Notes under the pieces: model-generated
Seen by the model: the letters and a program-made list of their open reading frames with translations, nothing else
Databases searched by the model: none
What the model was told of the DNA's origin: nothing
In this document: positions 25,287 through 33,736 of the stretch, piece by piece
How positions within the stretch are numbered: position 1 is the stretch's first letter
Layout of the letters: the number at the start of each line of letters is the position of its first letter
Program-made: the position numbers and the translations under genes
NCBI RefSeq assembly: GCF_042214795.1
Contig: NZ_CP090177.1
Span: 1,426,001 to 1,490,000, forward strand
Source of the DNA: Arcobacter iocasae
GTDB taxonomy: Bacteria > Campylobacterota > Campylobacteria > Campylobacterales > Arcobacteraceae
Direction: 5' to 3'
Length of the DNA stretch: 64,000 bases

Positions 25287-26360
25287 TTATAAATTATCTT
25301 TTAAGTATAAGTAGTCTGACATTTTTGTCCATTCTCTAGCTTTCTTTTGATAAGCATCTTGAGAATCTAAAACTTCTTTTAGTAAAGGATGTCCTTTAAC
25401 CATTTCTTCTCTTAGTTCTTTGTTTGCTTTTTTCATAGCATCCATAACTGGTTTTGGAAAAGTTTTAACTTGAATATTTGGGTAGTCTTTTTTCATTTCT
25501 GCCCAAGCTGTTGCACTCATATCATAGTTTTGAATATACATATCATATGAACTTAATTTCATTGCTGTTATTAAGATTTCTTGTAAATCTTTTGGAAGTT
25601 TATTATATGCTCTTTTATTTACAATAAATTGTAACTCAGTTGCTGGTTCATGCCAACCTGTATAGTAATAAGGTGCAATTTTATGGAATCCCATTTTAAT
25701 ATCCATTCCAGGGCCAACCCATTCCAATGCATCAATTGTTCCTCTTTCAAGTGAAGTATATAATTCACCTGGAGCAATATTTGTAACTGTAAGACCTAGT
25801 TTTGCCATAATTTCCCCTGCAAAACCTGGAATTCTCATTTTAAGACCTTTTAAGTCATCAAGAGTTTTAATTTCTTTTCTAAACCATCCACCCATTTGAG
25901 ATCCAGTATTTCCTCCAGGGAAAGATAGCATTTTATGTGGTGCATAAGCTTTTTCCATTAATTCCATTCCCCCACCGTAATAGAACCATGCATATTGCTC
26001 AGGTGCAGTCATACCAAATGGCATTGTAGTAAATGGTAAAAGATTGATATCTTTACCTTTCCAATAATATGATGCAGAGTGACCCATTTCATATTGACCA
26101 CCTTGTACCATATCTAAAACACCAAATGGAGCTTTATGTTTATTAGCAGCATCTACTCTAATTTGTAGTCTACCATTAGACATTTTTTCTACCATTTCTG
26201 CCATTTTTGTAGGTGCATCAATAAATGGGTGTAGCGTTGGTCCCCAAGTTGTCGCTAACTTCCACTTATATACTTTATCAGCAGCCAAAGAAGCAGTACT
26301 CATCCCCGCAAGTAGTACTGAAGCTACTAATAACTTCGTTGTTTTACCAAACATTTTCAT
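25287..26360 (-). CDS. dctP: TRAP transporter periplasmic substrate-binding protein
   Basis: 357 aa. Signal peptide about 1-27 (LLVASVLLAGMSTASLAA), then a DctP fold: WKLATTWGPTLHPF, the hinge region with MRIPGFAGEIMAKLGL and the carboxylate-binding Arg region, TIDALEWVGPGMDIKMGF, and ELQFIVNKRAYNKLP. It resembles the group that includes a lactate-binding TRAP protein of Thermus. An AAGGAGA Shine-Dalgarno precedes ATG 26360; a second in-frame ATG is two codons on. A TTCACA-N12-TGTGAA repeat upstream may be an operator. Confidence 0.9.
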   Translation of the reverse strand: MKMFGKTTKLLVASVLLAGMSTASLAADKVYKWKLATTWGPTLHPFIDAPTKMAEMVEKMSNGRLQIRVDAANKHKAPFGVLDMVQGGQYEMGHSASYYWKGKDINLLPFTTMPFGMTAPEQYAWFYYGGGMELMEKAYAPHKMLSFPGGNTGSQMGGWFRKEIKTLDDLKGLKMRIPGFAGEIMAKLGLTVTNIAPGELYTSLERGTIDALEWVGPGMDIKMGFHKIAPYYYTGWHEPATELQFIVNKRAYNKLPKDLQEILITAMKLSSYDMYIQNYDMSATAWAEMKKDYPNIQVKTFPKPVMDAMKKANKELREEMVKGHPLLKEVLDSQDAYQKKAREWTKMSDYLYLKDNL

Positions 26361-26380
26361 ATATTCTCCTTTTTTATTTG

Positions 26381-26404
26381 TTCACATAAATTGTAACTTG
26401 TGAA
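26381..26404. promoter_or_regulatory. Inverted repeat upstream of dctP
   Basis: TTCACA (26381-26386) and TGTGAA (26399-26404) are separated by 12 bases in the 95-bp gap between the response regulator stop and dctP. It is a candidate regulator site for independent dctPQM expression. No clear sigma-54 element was seen. Confidence 0.4.
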
Positions 26405-26455
26405 TATGATAATGAAATGATATTTTAAGTTTAATTTTTTAAAGTGGGCTAAAAT

Positions 26456-27097
26456 TTATATTTTAAATATATAACCTGTATCAACTACAGTATGGATATA
26501 ATCTTTTATTAGTATCTTTCTAAGGCGTCTTATCAAACTTCTTATTGATTCTAATGAAACAAAGTTTCCTTCCCAAACATAGTTTTCTATCGAGGCATAA
26601 GTTATCACTTCATTTTTTTTAGTTAAAAAAAGATTTAAAAGAAGTCTCTCTTTCTTTGTAAGTCTTACTTCTTGGTCATCTATTTTTAATAAAGAGGATT
26701 TAAAATCAAAATAATACTCTTTATCAAACATGATAATAGTATTTGTAATTTTGCATAATTTTTCAATTTTTATTTCTAATTCATCTATAAAAAAAGGCTT
26801 TTTTAGGTAATCATTACATCCATAATCATAAGCTTCTTTAATAATATCAAGTTCAACAGTAGAACTAATGATTATAATAGGTACTTCTGTATAGTATTCT
26901 CTAATTTTTTTGAGTATTTTGATTCCATCAATATTTGGTACATTTATATCTAATAAAAAACAGTTATAACCATTTGAAATAGAATCATATGCTTTTTGTC
27001 CATCAGAAAAAGAATCGACTTTATAACCTTTTAATGATAGTCTTTTAGATATTGTTTGGCTAAGTTTTGTATTATCTTCAAGTAATAAGATTTTCAT
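26456..27097 (-). CDS. OmpR/PhoB-type response regulator of the lactate island
   Basis: 213 aa. Receiver domain 1-115 with acidic pair E7-D8, phospho-acceptor Asp50 (CFLLDINVPNIDG) and Lys100 (LKKPF); winged-helix output domain about 125-213 with RLTKKERLLLNLFL and the recognition-helix region SLESIRSLIRRLRKIL. Its ATG overlaps the kinase stop by one base, so they are partners. It sits directly before dctP and probably controls the TRAP and/or lut genes. Confidence 0.92.
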   Translation of the reverse strand: MKILLLEDNTKLSQTISKRLSLKGYKVDSFSDGQKAYDSISNGYNCFLLDINVPNIDGIKILKKIREYYTEVPIIIISSTVELDIIKEAYDYGCNDYLKKPFFIDELEIKIEKLCKITNTIIMFDKEYYFDFKSSLLKIDDQEVRLTKKERLLLNLFLTKKNEVITYASIENYVWEGNFVSLESIRSLIRRLRKILIKDYIHTVVDTGYIFKI

Positions 27098-29295
27098 TAT
27101 AAAGCCTTCTTCATTTTAGGAATTTTTATTGTAAATATAACTTTGTTTTCATCATTTTTCACAAACATTTGTCCTTTCATCTTATCTTCGATAATTACTT
27201 TTGCCATATATAATCCAATTCCTGTACCATCTTTTTTTGTGGTGAAATATGGATCAAAGATTGAGTGTATTATCTTTTCATCGATACCACCTGCATCATC
27301 TATTAGTTCTATTATAGTGTAATTATTATTTGTATAAACATTAACTATTATTTTGCATTTATCTTCTAAAGATTTTTCTGATATTTTATTTTTTGCATTA
27401 TTTACAAGATTTAACAATACTTGTTTAAACTCATTTTTATATCCATATACTAAAAAACCATTATTATTCTCTTGATAATTTATATCAATCTTGATATTTA
27501 AATAAAAGAGTTGTTTCCCTACAATTTCTAATATATCATCAAAAGATTGTTTTACAGAAAAATTTGTTTTTTTAGTAGAAGGTTTTAAAAAGTTTCTAAA
27601 ATCACTTAAGGTTTGAGACATATATTGAATTTGAATCATTGAATCTTTTACAAAACTTTGCACATCCTGCGTTTGTAGTTCTTCGAGCATGTGTGAAGTT
27701 TGTATATCTTGAACCAAGGCTGATAGTTCAACTAATGGCTCATTCCATTGATGTGCAATGGCTGCTACCATATCTCCCATTTCTGCTAATTTTGTTTGTT
27801 GTATTAAAAATTGTTTTTGTTGAACCCTCTCTGTGATGTCATCCATAATACAAACAATACCACCAACTTCACCATTTATATTCTCATATGGGGCTTTATT
27901 TAAAATGAAATATTTCATTTGTAAGTTTGCAAAGTGTAAAACTATCTCTGAGGTATCTGTTTCTTGACTTTTTTGAATCTTCTCATCTATTTCTATGTTT
28001 TTTATAGCTATATCTTTTGGAAAAAAGTCAAAGGCAGTTTTTCCAATAACTTCTTGTTTTGTGATATTAAATAGTTTTGCAAAAGCTAAGTTAGAGCCAA
28101 TAAACTTACCATCTTTGTTTTTATAATATATTGCATTTGGTAGGGTATCTAATAGAACTTTTTCAAATTTTAATCGATTTGAAAGGTCATTTTCAAGTTT
28201 TTTTCTTCTATTTATATTTGCTCTCATACTAATAACCATAATGGTAAGAACAAAAATTATGGTAAAAACAATAACTATGAATTTTGTATATTTTTTATAA
28301 AAGGAGCTTGGTTCATTGATAACTGTATATTCTTCATTAAGTTTATCTAATGAAATATCAAATTTTTTTAATTCATTATAATCAAAAATATATCTATTGG
28401 GAGATTTTTCTAAAATAGGAATATCTTTTATATTTTTTCCATGTAAAACTTGTAAAGCCATATTTGCAACACTACTTCCTTGTGCAGTTGCGGAGGTTAA
28501 TAATCCACCAACAATTCCATAATTTAAATAGAAATCCCATAATCCATAAATTGGATTTTTACTTACATCTCTTATTTGTTTGAAACTTTGTTTATATGTA
28601 AAGTATTTTCCTGCTGTATCTTTAAATAGCAAAACAAAAAGTAAAACATCATTTTTATCTAGATTTTTAACTTTTCTTTTTAACTTTTCTATATCTAGTT
28701 GATCAATGTATTCTATATTAAATATTTTTTTATACTTTTTAATTATTGGTCTTAAATCTCTTTTTACAGCATATCCTGTTTTTGACTTGTCATTTATAAT
28801 AATGAGGTTTTTCATTTTAGGGTGAAGTTCATGAATCAATTCAAAATTCTTTTCTAAATCAACTTGCTCAACTACTCCTGAGGTATACTTTTGCATATTA
28901 TTTTCATCTAACAATGCTTTATCAAAGTTATTAATCCCACAAAATAAAACTGGAATATCTTTAAATATATATTCATGATATTTTATAATAAATTCAAAGG
29001 CATTATTATCACTTACTATTATTAAATCAAATTTTCTATTTTTAAGTTGTTCTTTATAAAGCTCAGCTAGTTTATGCAAATATGTAGGGTTTAATATCCT
29101 TTTTGTATCCATATACATAGTTGTTAACTCTATATTATCATAAGATGCAAATTTATCATCAATAGCTTTTGAAATATCATCGCTCCACTTATAACCTTTG
29201 TGGTAAGAGTGGAGTAATAAAACTTCTTTATCATTATCTATTGCGAAAGAAGATGTTGTAAAAAATAAAAAAAGAAGTAAAAAAAGTTTTTTCAT
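27097..29295 (-). CDS. Sensor histidine kinase with periplasmic substrate-binding-like domain and PAS
   Basis: 732 aa. Signal peptide 1-18; residues about 22-310 resemble an ABC-type periplasmic binding fold (EVLLLHSYHKGYKWSDD, LIIVSDNNAFEFI, PIYGLWDFYLNYGIVGG); TM at 337-357; PAS at about 377-490; dimerisation domain with His515 in IAHQWNEPL; ATPase domain with N box 629-636, G1 DDAGGID at 666-672 and G2 GTGIGLYMAK at 690-699. It likely senses an extracellular organic acid and phosphorylates the next-encoded regulator. It starts 17 bases past lutC. Confidence 0.88.
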   Translation of the reverse strand: MKKLFLLLFLFFTTSSFAIDNDKEVLLLHSYHKGYKWSDDISKAIDDKFASYDNIELTTMYMDTKRILNPTYLHKLAELYKEQLKNRKFDLIIVSDNNAFEFIIKYHEYIFKDIPVLFCGINNFDKALLDENNMQKYTSGVVEQVDLEKNFELIHELHPKMKNLIIINDKSKTGYAVKRDLRPIIKKYKKIFNIEYIDQLDIEKLKRKVKNLDKNDVLLFVLLFKDTAGKYFTYKQSFKQIRDVSKNPIYGLWDFYLNYGIVGGLLTSATAQGSSVANMALQVLHGKNIKDIPILEKSPNRYIFDYNELKKFDISLDKLNEEYTVINEPSSFYKKYTKFIVIVFTIIFVLTIMVISMRANINRRKKLENDLSNRLKFEKVLLDTLPNAIYYKNKDGKFIGSNLAFAKLFNITKQEVIGKTAFDFFPKDIAIKNIEIDEKIQKSQETDTSEIVLHFANLQMKYFILNKAPYENINGEVGGIVCIMDDITERVQQKQFLIQQTKLAEMGDMVAAIAHQWNEPLVELSALVQDIQTSHMLEELQTQDVQSFVKDSMIQIQYMSQTLSDFRNFLKPSTKKTNFSVKQSFDDILEIVGKQLFYLNIKIDINYQENNNGFLVYGYKNEFKQVLLNLVNNAKNKISEKSLEDKCKIIVNVYTNNNYTIIELIDDAGGIDEKIIHSIFDPYFTTKKDGTGIGLYMAKVIIEDKMKGQMFVKNDENKVIFTIKIPKMKKAL

Positions 29296-29303
29296 GATGA
29301 TTG

Positions 29304-29309
29304 ATTATA
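29304..29309 (-). promoter_or_regulatory. Candidate -10 box immediately before the sensor kinase gene
   Basis: On the minus strand an extended -10 TGATATAAT ends eight bases before the kinase ATG, inside the short gap after lutC, and no Shine-Dalgarno is visible. It could give a near-leaderless kinase mRNA in addition to read-through from lutABC. Confidence 0.35.
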
Positions 29310-29312
29310 TCA

Positions 29313-29900
29313 TTATTCTACAAAAATGACATATCCAGATTTTGGACCGTGTGCTCCTATTACAAGTGATTGTTCTATGTCTGCTGTTTTTGAAGGTCCT
29401 GAAACAAACACACCATATCCACTATTTTCAAACTCTATTTTTGTATAGGCTTCATGCATATTATTTACAATATCATTTTTATTTACTACTATTATGATGT
29501 TTTGAGCTATAAAATAAAGACTTCTATGTCTATTATTTTCATCTTTTAGCCAAACTGCACCATTTTCAGCAACTGCAAAATTTCCTTTTACTATTGCTAA
29601 ATCTATATCTTTTAAGTTGTGGGCATCATCTTGTGCATTTGCATCAAAATTACTTAATGAACAAAACTCTACATTTGAGTAAACTTGTCCCAATCCCTCT
29701 TTATATAGATCTTTTATAGTGTCATCAAGTTTATCTTTTGTTGTAACAAGAGATTCTCCACCTACAGTTTTTAGTACTTGACCATATTTTTCTAATTTAT
29801 TTTCAAAAGTTATTCCAAAATGATCATATTCAGGAAGGATTTCATCTTTTACTACATTATTTGATTTAATAGCATTTAATATCTCATCTCTACTTGACAT
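29313..29900 (-). CDS. lutC: LutC/YkgG family lactate utilisation protein
   Basis: 195 aa LUD-domain protein; VYSNVEFCSLSNFD, IVKGNFAVAENGAVWL and the C-terminal VIGAHGPKSGYVIFVE match the LutC/YkgG family. It has no metal-binding Cys motif. With LutA and LutB it forms an L-lactate oxidation complex feeding electrons to the respiratory chain. Its ATG overlaps the lutB stop by one base. Confidence 0.9.
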   Translation of the reverse strand: MSSRDEILNAIKSNNVVKDEILPEYDHFGITFENKLEKYGQVLKTVGGESLVTTKDKLDDTIKDLYKEGLGQVYSNVEFCSLSNFDANAQDDAHNLKDIDLAIVKGNFAVAENGAVWLKDENNRHRSLYFIAQNIIIVVNKNDIVNNMHEAYTKIEFENSGYGVFVSGPSKTADIEQSLVIGAHGPKSGYVIFVE

Positions 29901-31264
29901 TATGAATCCTTTCTTTGTTTATATAACTCTTTAAAAGAGTTCTTTGGCATCTTTGGAATATCCCTTTGTTTTCCCCAAACATTTGCTTTTGAGTAAATAA
30001 TAGAATCAGGTAACATTGGAATTACTTTTCTCATGATTTTCCCTCCTATATTAAATAGTGTAGGGTGGTCCATTACCCATGAAGTTATTTTCATAGCTAC
30101 TGCTTTTTTTGTATCTATTAAATGATTTTTTGCCATATCTTGTCTATGTGCATAAAGTTGTGAATCCAAGTCAATTTTTACAGGACATACATTTGTACAT
30201 GAAGCACAAAGGGTACAAGCAAAAGGTAATGATTTATGTTCTTTTGGATTTCGAAATGCTCCTAAAGTAGAACCAATAGGTCCTGGAATTACATATTTGT
30301 AAGAGTGACCACCACTTCTTCTGTATATTGGACAGGTATTCATACAAGCTCCACATCTAATACAATTAAGTGATTTTTGATAAGTCTCATCAGCTAAGAT
30401 AGGAGTTCTTTTATTATCAACTATTACAATATGCATCTCCCCACCCTCAACTGGACCATGAAAATGTGAAGTGTATGAAGTAATAGCTTGACCAGTTGCA
30501 CTTCGTGCTAATAATCTTGTAAATACAGATAAGTCTTTAAGTCTTGGAATAGTTTTCTCAATTCCCATTGAAGCTATATGAAGCTTAGGAACACTTGCTC
30601 CCATATCTGCATTTCCTTCATTTGTACAAACAACAACTCCACCTGTTTCACTTATGGCAAAATTTACACCAGTTAGTCCAGCTTGTGCGCTTAGAAAATC
30701 TTCTCTTAAACTAGCTCTTGCAGCCCTTGTAAGATAAGTAGGATCATCATTTCCTTTCTCTGTTCCTAAGTGCTCATGAAAAGTATCTGATACATCCATT
30801 TTCTTAAGATGAATTGCAGGTAATACTATATGAGAAGGTGTTTCCTTTCTTAGCTGAACAATTCTTTCACCTAAATCAGTATCAATAACTTCAATGCCTC
30901 TACTTTCTAAATATGGATTTAAGTGACACTCTTCTGTTAGCATTGATTTTGATTTTACAAGTTTTGTTACCTTATGTGAAGCTAAGATTTCATGAACAAT
31001 TTTATTATGTTCTTGTGCATCTTTTGCCCAATGAACAATAATTCCTTTTTTTGTGGCATTTTTTTCAAACTCTTCTAGGTAAAAATCAAGTTTATGCATT
31101 GTATGAGTTTTTATATTATTTGCATATTCTCTTAATTTTTCCCATTCAGGTATTCCCTTACTTGAAACATCTCTTTTTTCTCTTACAAACCATAATGCTT
31201 TGTCATGCCAATGCATTCTCTCATCATTGGCTACAAATTTTGCTGCTTCTTCTGGATGACTCAT
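29900..31264 (-). CDS. lutB: LutB/LldF iron-sulfur L-lactate utilisation protein
   Basis: 454 aa. Residues about 60-290 are the LUD domain (NFAISETGGVVVCTNEGNAD, LPAIHLKKMDV); two 4Fe-4S motifs follow with Cys301/304/307/311 and Cys350/353/356/360. This is the standard LutB layout. In Campylobacter and Bacillus, LutABC oxidises L-lactate to pyruvate. Its ATG overlaps the lutA stop (four-base overlap). Confidence 0.93.
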   Translation of the reverse strand: MSHPEEAAKFVANDERMHWHDKALWFVREKRDVSSKGIPEWEKLREYANNIKTHTMHKLDFYLEEFEKNATKKGIIVHWAKDAQEHNKIVHEILASHKVTKLVKSKSMLTEECHLNPYLESRGIEVIDTDLGERIVQLRKETPSHIVLPAIHLKKMDVSDTFHEHLGTEKGNDDPTYLTRAARASLREDFLSAQAGLTGVNFAISETGGVVVCTNEGNADMGASVPKLHIASMGIEKTIPRLKDLSVFTRLLARSATGQAITSYTSHFHGPVEGGEMHIVIVDNKRTPILADETYQKSLNCIRCGACMNTCPIYRRSGGHSYKYVIPGPIGSTLGAFRNPKEHKSLPFACTLCASCTNVCPVKIDLDSQLYAHRQDMAKNHLIDTKKAVAMKITSWVMDHPTLFNIGGKIMRKVIPMLPDSIIYSKANVWGKQRDIPKMPKNSFKELYKQRKDS

Positions 31265-32004
31265 AATGCTTCTCCTAAAAGTATTTCACTTATATGCATA
31301 ACTTTGATAGGGTTTTTGTCCCTATTCATTATTCCTTGCATATGCATTAAACATGACATATCTGCACCTGTCATAACTTGAACATTTGAATCCATGTGAT
31401 CTTTTATTCTATCTTTTCCCATAGCAACTGATATTGCTTCTTCTGTTACACAAAAAGTACCACCAAAACCACAGCACTCATCATCTCTATTTAATTTAAC
31501 TAATTCTATTCCCTCAACAAGTGATAAAAGGCTTTCTAATTTATTAAAATGCGGGATGTTAAGTTCACTTGCACTTCCAAGTTTTAAAACTCTATGTCCA
31601 TGACATGAATTGTGAATACCAACTTTGTAATTAAATTTTGAATCTAATTTATCAATTTTTGCAATGTCGTGTAAAAATTCTGTTATTTCATATATTGATG
31701 TTTTGATTTTATTATAATCTTTATTGTCATTAAAAAATGGCTCATAATGCTCTTTTACCATGGTTACACATGAACCACTAGGTGCTACTACATAGTCATA
31801 TTTTTTAAAAGTATTTACAAATCTGTGTGCTAGTTTTTCAATATCTTGGCTACAACCTGAGTTTGCCATTGGTTGTCCACAGCAAGTTTGTTCCATTGGA
31901 TATTCTACATTAAATTTTAATTTTTCTAAAAGCTTTAAAGTTGCCATTGAGGCTTCTGGATAAAGCTCATTCATAAAGCAAGGTATAAATAGTCCTATAG
32001 TCAT
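31261..32004 (-). CDS. lutA: LutA/LldE CCG-domain L-lactate utilisation protein
   Basis: 247 aa with two CCG domains: CCGQPMANSGC (Cys41-Cys42) and CCGFGGTFCV (Cys177-Cys178), plus FIPCFMNELYP at the start and HNSCHGHRVL in the middle. These motifs bind a cubane or noncubane Fe-S cluster in heterodisulfide-reductase-like proteins. It is first in the lutABC-kinase-regulator series; the Shine-Dalgarno AAGAGGAG precedes its ATG. Confidence 0.93.
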   Translation of the reverse strand: MTIGLFIPCFMNELYPEASMATLKLLEKLKFNVEYPMEQTCCGQPMANSGCSQDIEKLAHRFVNTFKKYDYVVAPSGSCVTMVKEHYEPFFNDNKDYNKIKTSIYEITEFLHDIAKIDKLDSKFNYKVGIHNSCHGHRVLKLGSASELNIPHFNKLESLLSLVEGIELVKLNRDDECCGFGGTFCVTEEAISVAMGKDRIKDHMDSNVQVMTGADMSCLMHMQGIMNRDKNPIKVMHISEILLGEAL

Positions 32005-32027
32005 AAAAACTCCTCTTTTGATGGTAA

Positions 32028-32033
32028 ATTATA
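32028..32033 (-). promoter_or_regulatory. Promoter -10 of the lutABC transcript
   Basis: TATAAT on the minus strand (TTTAATATAATTTACC) lies 23 bases before the lutA ATG and 12 bases before its Shine-Dalgarno, a good fit for a sigma-70 start in the 59-bp gap after the methyltransferase gene. Confidence 0.5.
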
Positions 32034-32063
32034 TTAAATTGGTATAACAATAATATGATATTT

Positions 32064-32633
32064 CTATTTTTTCATAAAAATTGAAAAGTCATTGTCTAAA
32101 TAATTATCCTCTATTGTTATATTTTCTGTCAAGGCTTTGCTGTAAGATAATATATCTTCTGATTTAATATTAGTCAATGAATCATTTTTTAAAAAGTTAA
32201 ATACAAATCCCTTTTTTGATGCATAAAAACATTTATTAATAAAGGTGAAGATTTCATTTTTTGTTAGAATACTTAAAGCACCACTACATACATAATAATC
32301 TGCTTCTTCTAATTCATCTAAAAGAATATCAGCCAGATAGAATTTAACATTTAAAAATCTTTTGCTAGCTAATTCTATCATTTGCTTTTCGCAATCAATT
32401 CCAATGTAAGATTTTGGTTTTAAATTATTATCAAATAAATAATTATAATACTCTCCAAAACCACATCCTGCATCTATAATAATTGAGTCTTTAATTTCAT
32501 CTTTTATAAACTCTGTTAAAATCTCAAATCTTTTATATTGGGAAAATTCTGAGTTCCAGTGAACACCCCGTGCACTTATGCCATATTGTTTTATTGTTTT
32601 ATTGTAAAATGAGTTATTATCTTTGTGAGCCAT
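32064..32633 (-). CDS. Class I SAM-dependent methyltransferase
   Basis: 189 aa. Rossmann motif I IIDAGCGFGEYYNYL at about 53-67, acidic residue in motif II (YIGIDCEKQMIELA), and the motif IV-like ADYYVCSGALSIL. The substrate is not predictable; the short C-terminal part suggests a small-molecule acceptor. It begins one base after the dCMP deaminase gene stop, so the two are co-transcribed. Confidence 0.78.
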   Translation of the reverse strand: MAHKDNNSFYNKTIKQYGISARGVHWNSEFSQYKRFEILTEFIKDEIKDSIIIDAGCGFGEYYNYLFDNNLKPKSYIGIDCEKQMIELASKRFLNVKFYLADILLDELEEADYYVCSGALSILTKNEIFTFINKCFYASKKGFVFNFLKNDSLTNIKSEDILSYSKALTENITIEDNYLDNDFSIFMKK

Positions 32634-33068
32634 TTAATTTATTTGTTCTATGATTACTTTGTTATCTTTTAGGAATTTTGAGACAATATCTGAGTCTGTA
32701 TGTTCATAAGCTTTTTGGAAAACAATTCTTTGAATTCCTGCTGCTATTAAGTTTTTTGAGCACTCACTACAAGGCTCTAAGGTTACATAAATAGTTGCTC
32801 CTTCTATGCTTATACCTTTTCTTGCAGCCCAAATTATTGCATTCATTTCTGCATGTATTTCATAGGTTTTTGACCAATCATGATGGTCTTTTGTATATTC
32901 ATCATCCCAATGTTCTTTACAATTTATATATCCAGCTGGTGTTCCATTGTACCCTGTTGATAAAATTCTTCCATCTTTTACTATTACTGCACCTACTTGT
33001 TTTGATACACATTTTGAGGCACTTGCTATTTCATGTGCAATATTTATAAAGTTTTTATCACTTATCAT
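32634..33068 (-). CDS. Deoxycytidylate (dCMP) deaminase
   Basis: 144 aa zinc deaminase: zinc ligand and catalytic Glu in HAEMNAI (about 72-78), Cys pair in EPCSECSKN (about 97-105). The N-terminal DKNFINIAHEIASASKCVSKQVGAVIVKDGRI and the YNGTPAG loop are typical of dCMP/ComEB-type deaminases supplying dUMP for thymidylate. It heads a two-gene operon with the methyltransferase; a 20-bp tandem repeat lies upstream. Confidence 0.9.
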   Translation of the reverse strand: MISDKNFINIAHEIASASKCVSKQVGAVIVKDGRILSTGYNGTPAGYINCKEHWDDEYTKDHHDWSKTYEIHAEMNAIIWAARKGISIEGATIYVTLEPCSECSKNLIAAGIQRIVFQKAYEHTDSDIVSKFLKDNKVIIEQIN

Positions 33069-33090
33069 TTCTTATCCTAAAGCATTTTCT

Positions 33091-33130
33091 ATTTTTTCAA
33101 AAAATCAACAATTTTTCCAAAAAATCAATA
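33091..33130. repeat. Two tandem 20-bp repeats between the dCMP deaminase gene and accB
   Basis: Units 33091-33110 and 33111-33130 (ATTTTT(T/C)CAAAAAATCAA(C/T)A) match at 18 of 20 positions, and each has an internal T6/A6 symmetry. The repeats sit 23-62 bp upstream of the deaminase start in the divergent promoter region. Confidence 0.65.
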
Positions 33131-33220
33131 GTTTTTTTTAAATTTTTGTTAAAAATGTACAAATTATGTTAAAAATTGCTAAATTTTATAAATTTTTAAT
33201 TTATTACATTTTTATAGTTA

Positions 33221-33232
33221 TTTGTGTATTAT
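33221..33232 (+). promoter_or_regulatory. Promoter -10 region of accBC
   Basis: TTTGTGTATTAT is an extended -10-like element 31 bases before the accB ATG, preceded by periodic AT-rich DNA (T tracts about every ten bases), the pattern seen in Campylobacterota promoters, which lack a clear -35 box. Confidence 0.5.
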
Positions 33233-33262
33233 ACCCTAAAATTTTCAAAATAAAGGCTAGAG

Positions 33263-33724
33263 ATGGAATTCAAAGATATAAAAGAATTAATTAGAGTTTT
33301 TGATAAAAGTGATTTAAATAAATTAAAAATCAAAGATGGAGAATTTGAAATTAGTATGCAAACTGGTTTTGATGGGGGATCTATTGTAACAACTACTGCA
33401 CCTGCAGTTCAAGCAGCTCCAGCACCGGCACCTGTTGCTGCTGCAAGTACTTCTGTTACTAATGAAACAGCAGCACCTATTACAGGAGATACAATTAACT
33501 CACCAATGATTGGAACTTTTTATGCTTCACCATCTCCTGAGTCTGCTGCATTTGTAAAAGTAGGGGATACTGTAAAAGCTGGACAAACTTTATGTATTTT
33601 AGAAGCTATGAAAATTATGAATGAAGTTGAAGCAGAATTTGATTGTAAAATTGTGAAAGTATTAGTTGAAGATTCTAATCCAGTAGAATATGATATGCCA
33701 CTATTTGTTGTAGAAAAAATATAA
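33263..33724 (+). CDS. accB: Acetyl-CoA carboxylase biotin carboxyl carrier protein
   Basis: 153 aa. Residues 1-37 form the N-terminal helical domain; 43-72 an Ala/Pro-rich linker; 75-153 the biotinyl domain with Lys117 in the EAMKIMN motif. It carries carboxybiotin between biotin carboxylase and carboxyltransferase in fatty-acid synthesis. It is followed 12 bases later by accC in the usual operon. Confidence 0.95.
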   Translation: MEFKDIKELIRVFDKSDLNKLKIKDGEFEISMQTGFDGGSIVTTTAPAVQAAPAPAPVAAASTSVTNETAAPITGDTINSPMIGTFYASPSPESAAFVKVGDTVKAGQTLCILEAMKIMNEVEAEFDCKIVKVLVEDSNPVEYDMPLFVVEKI

Positions 33725-33736
33725 GAAAGATAAGAA

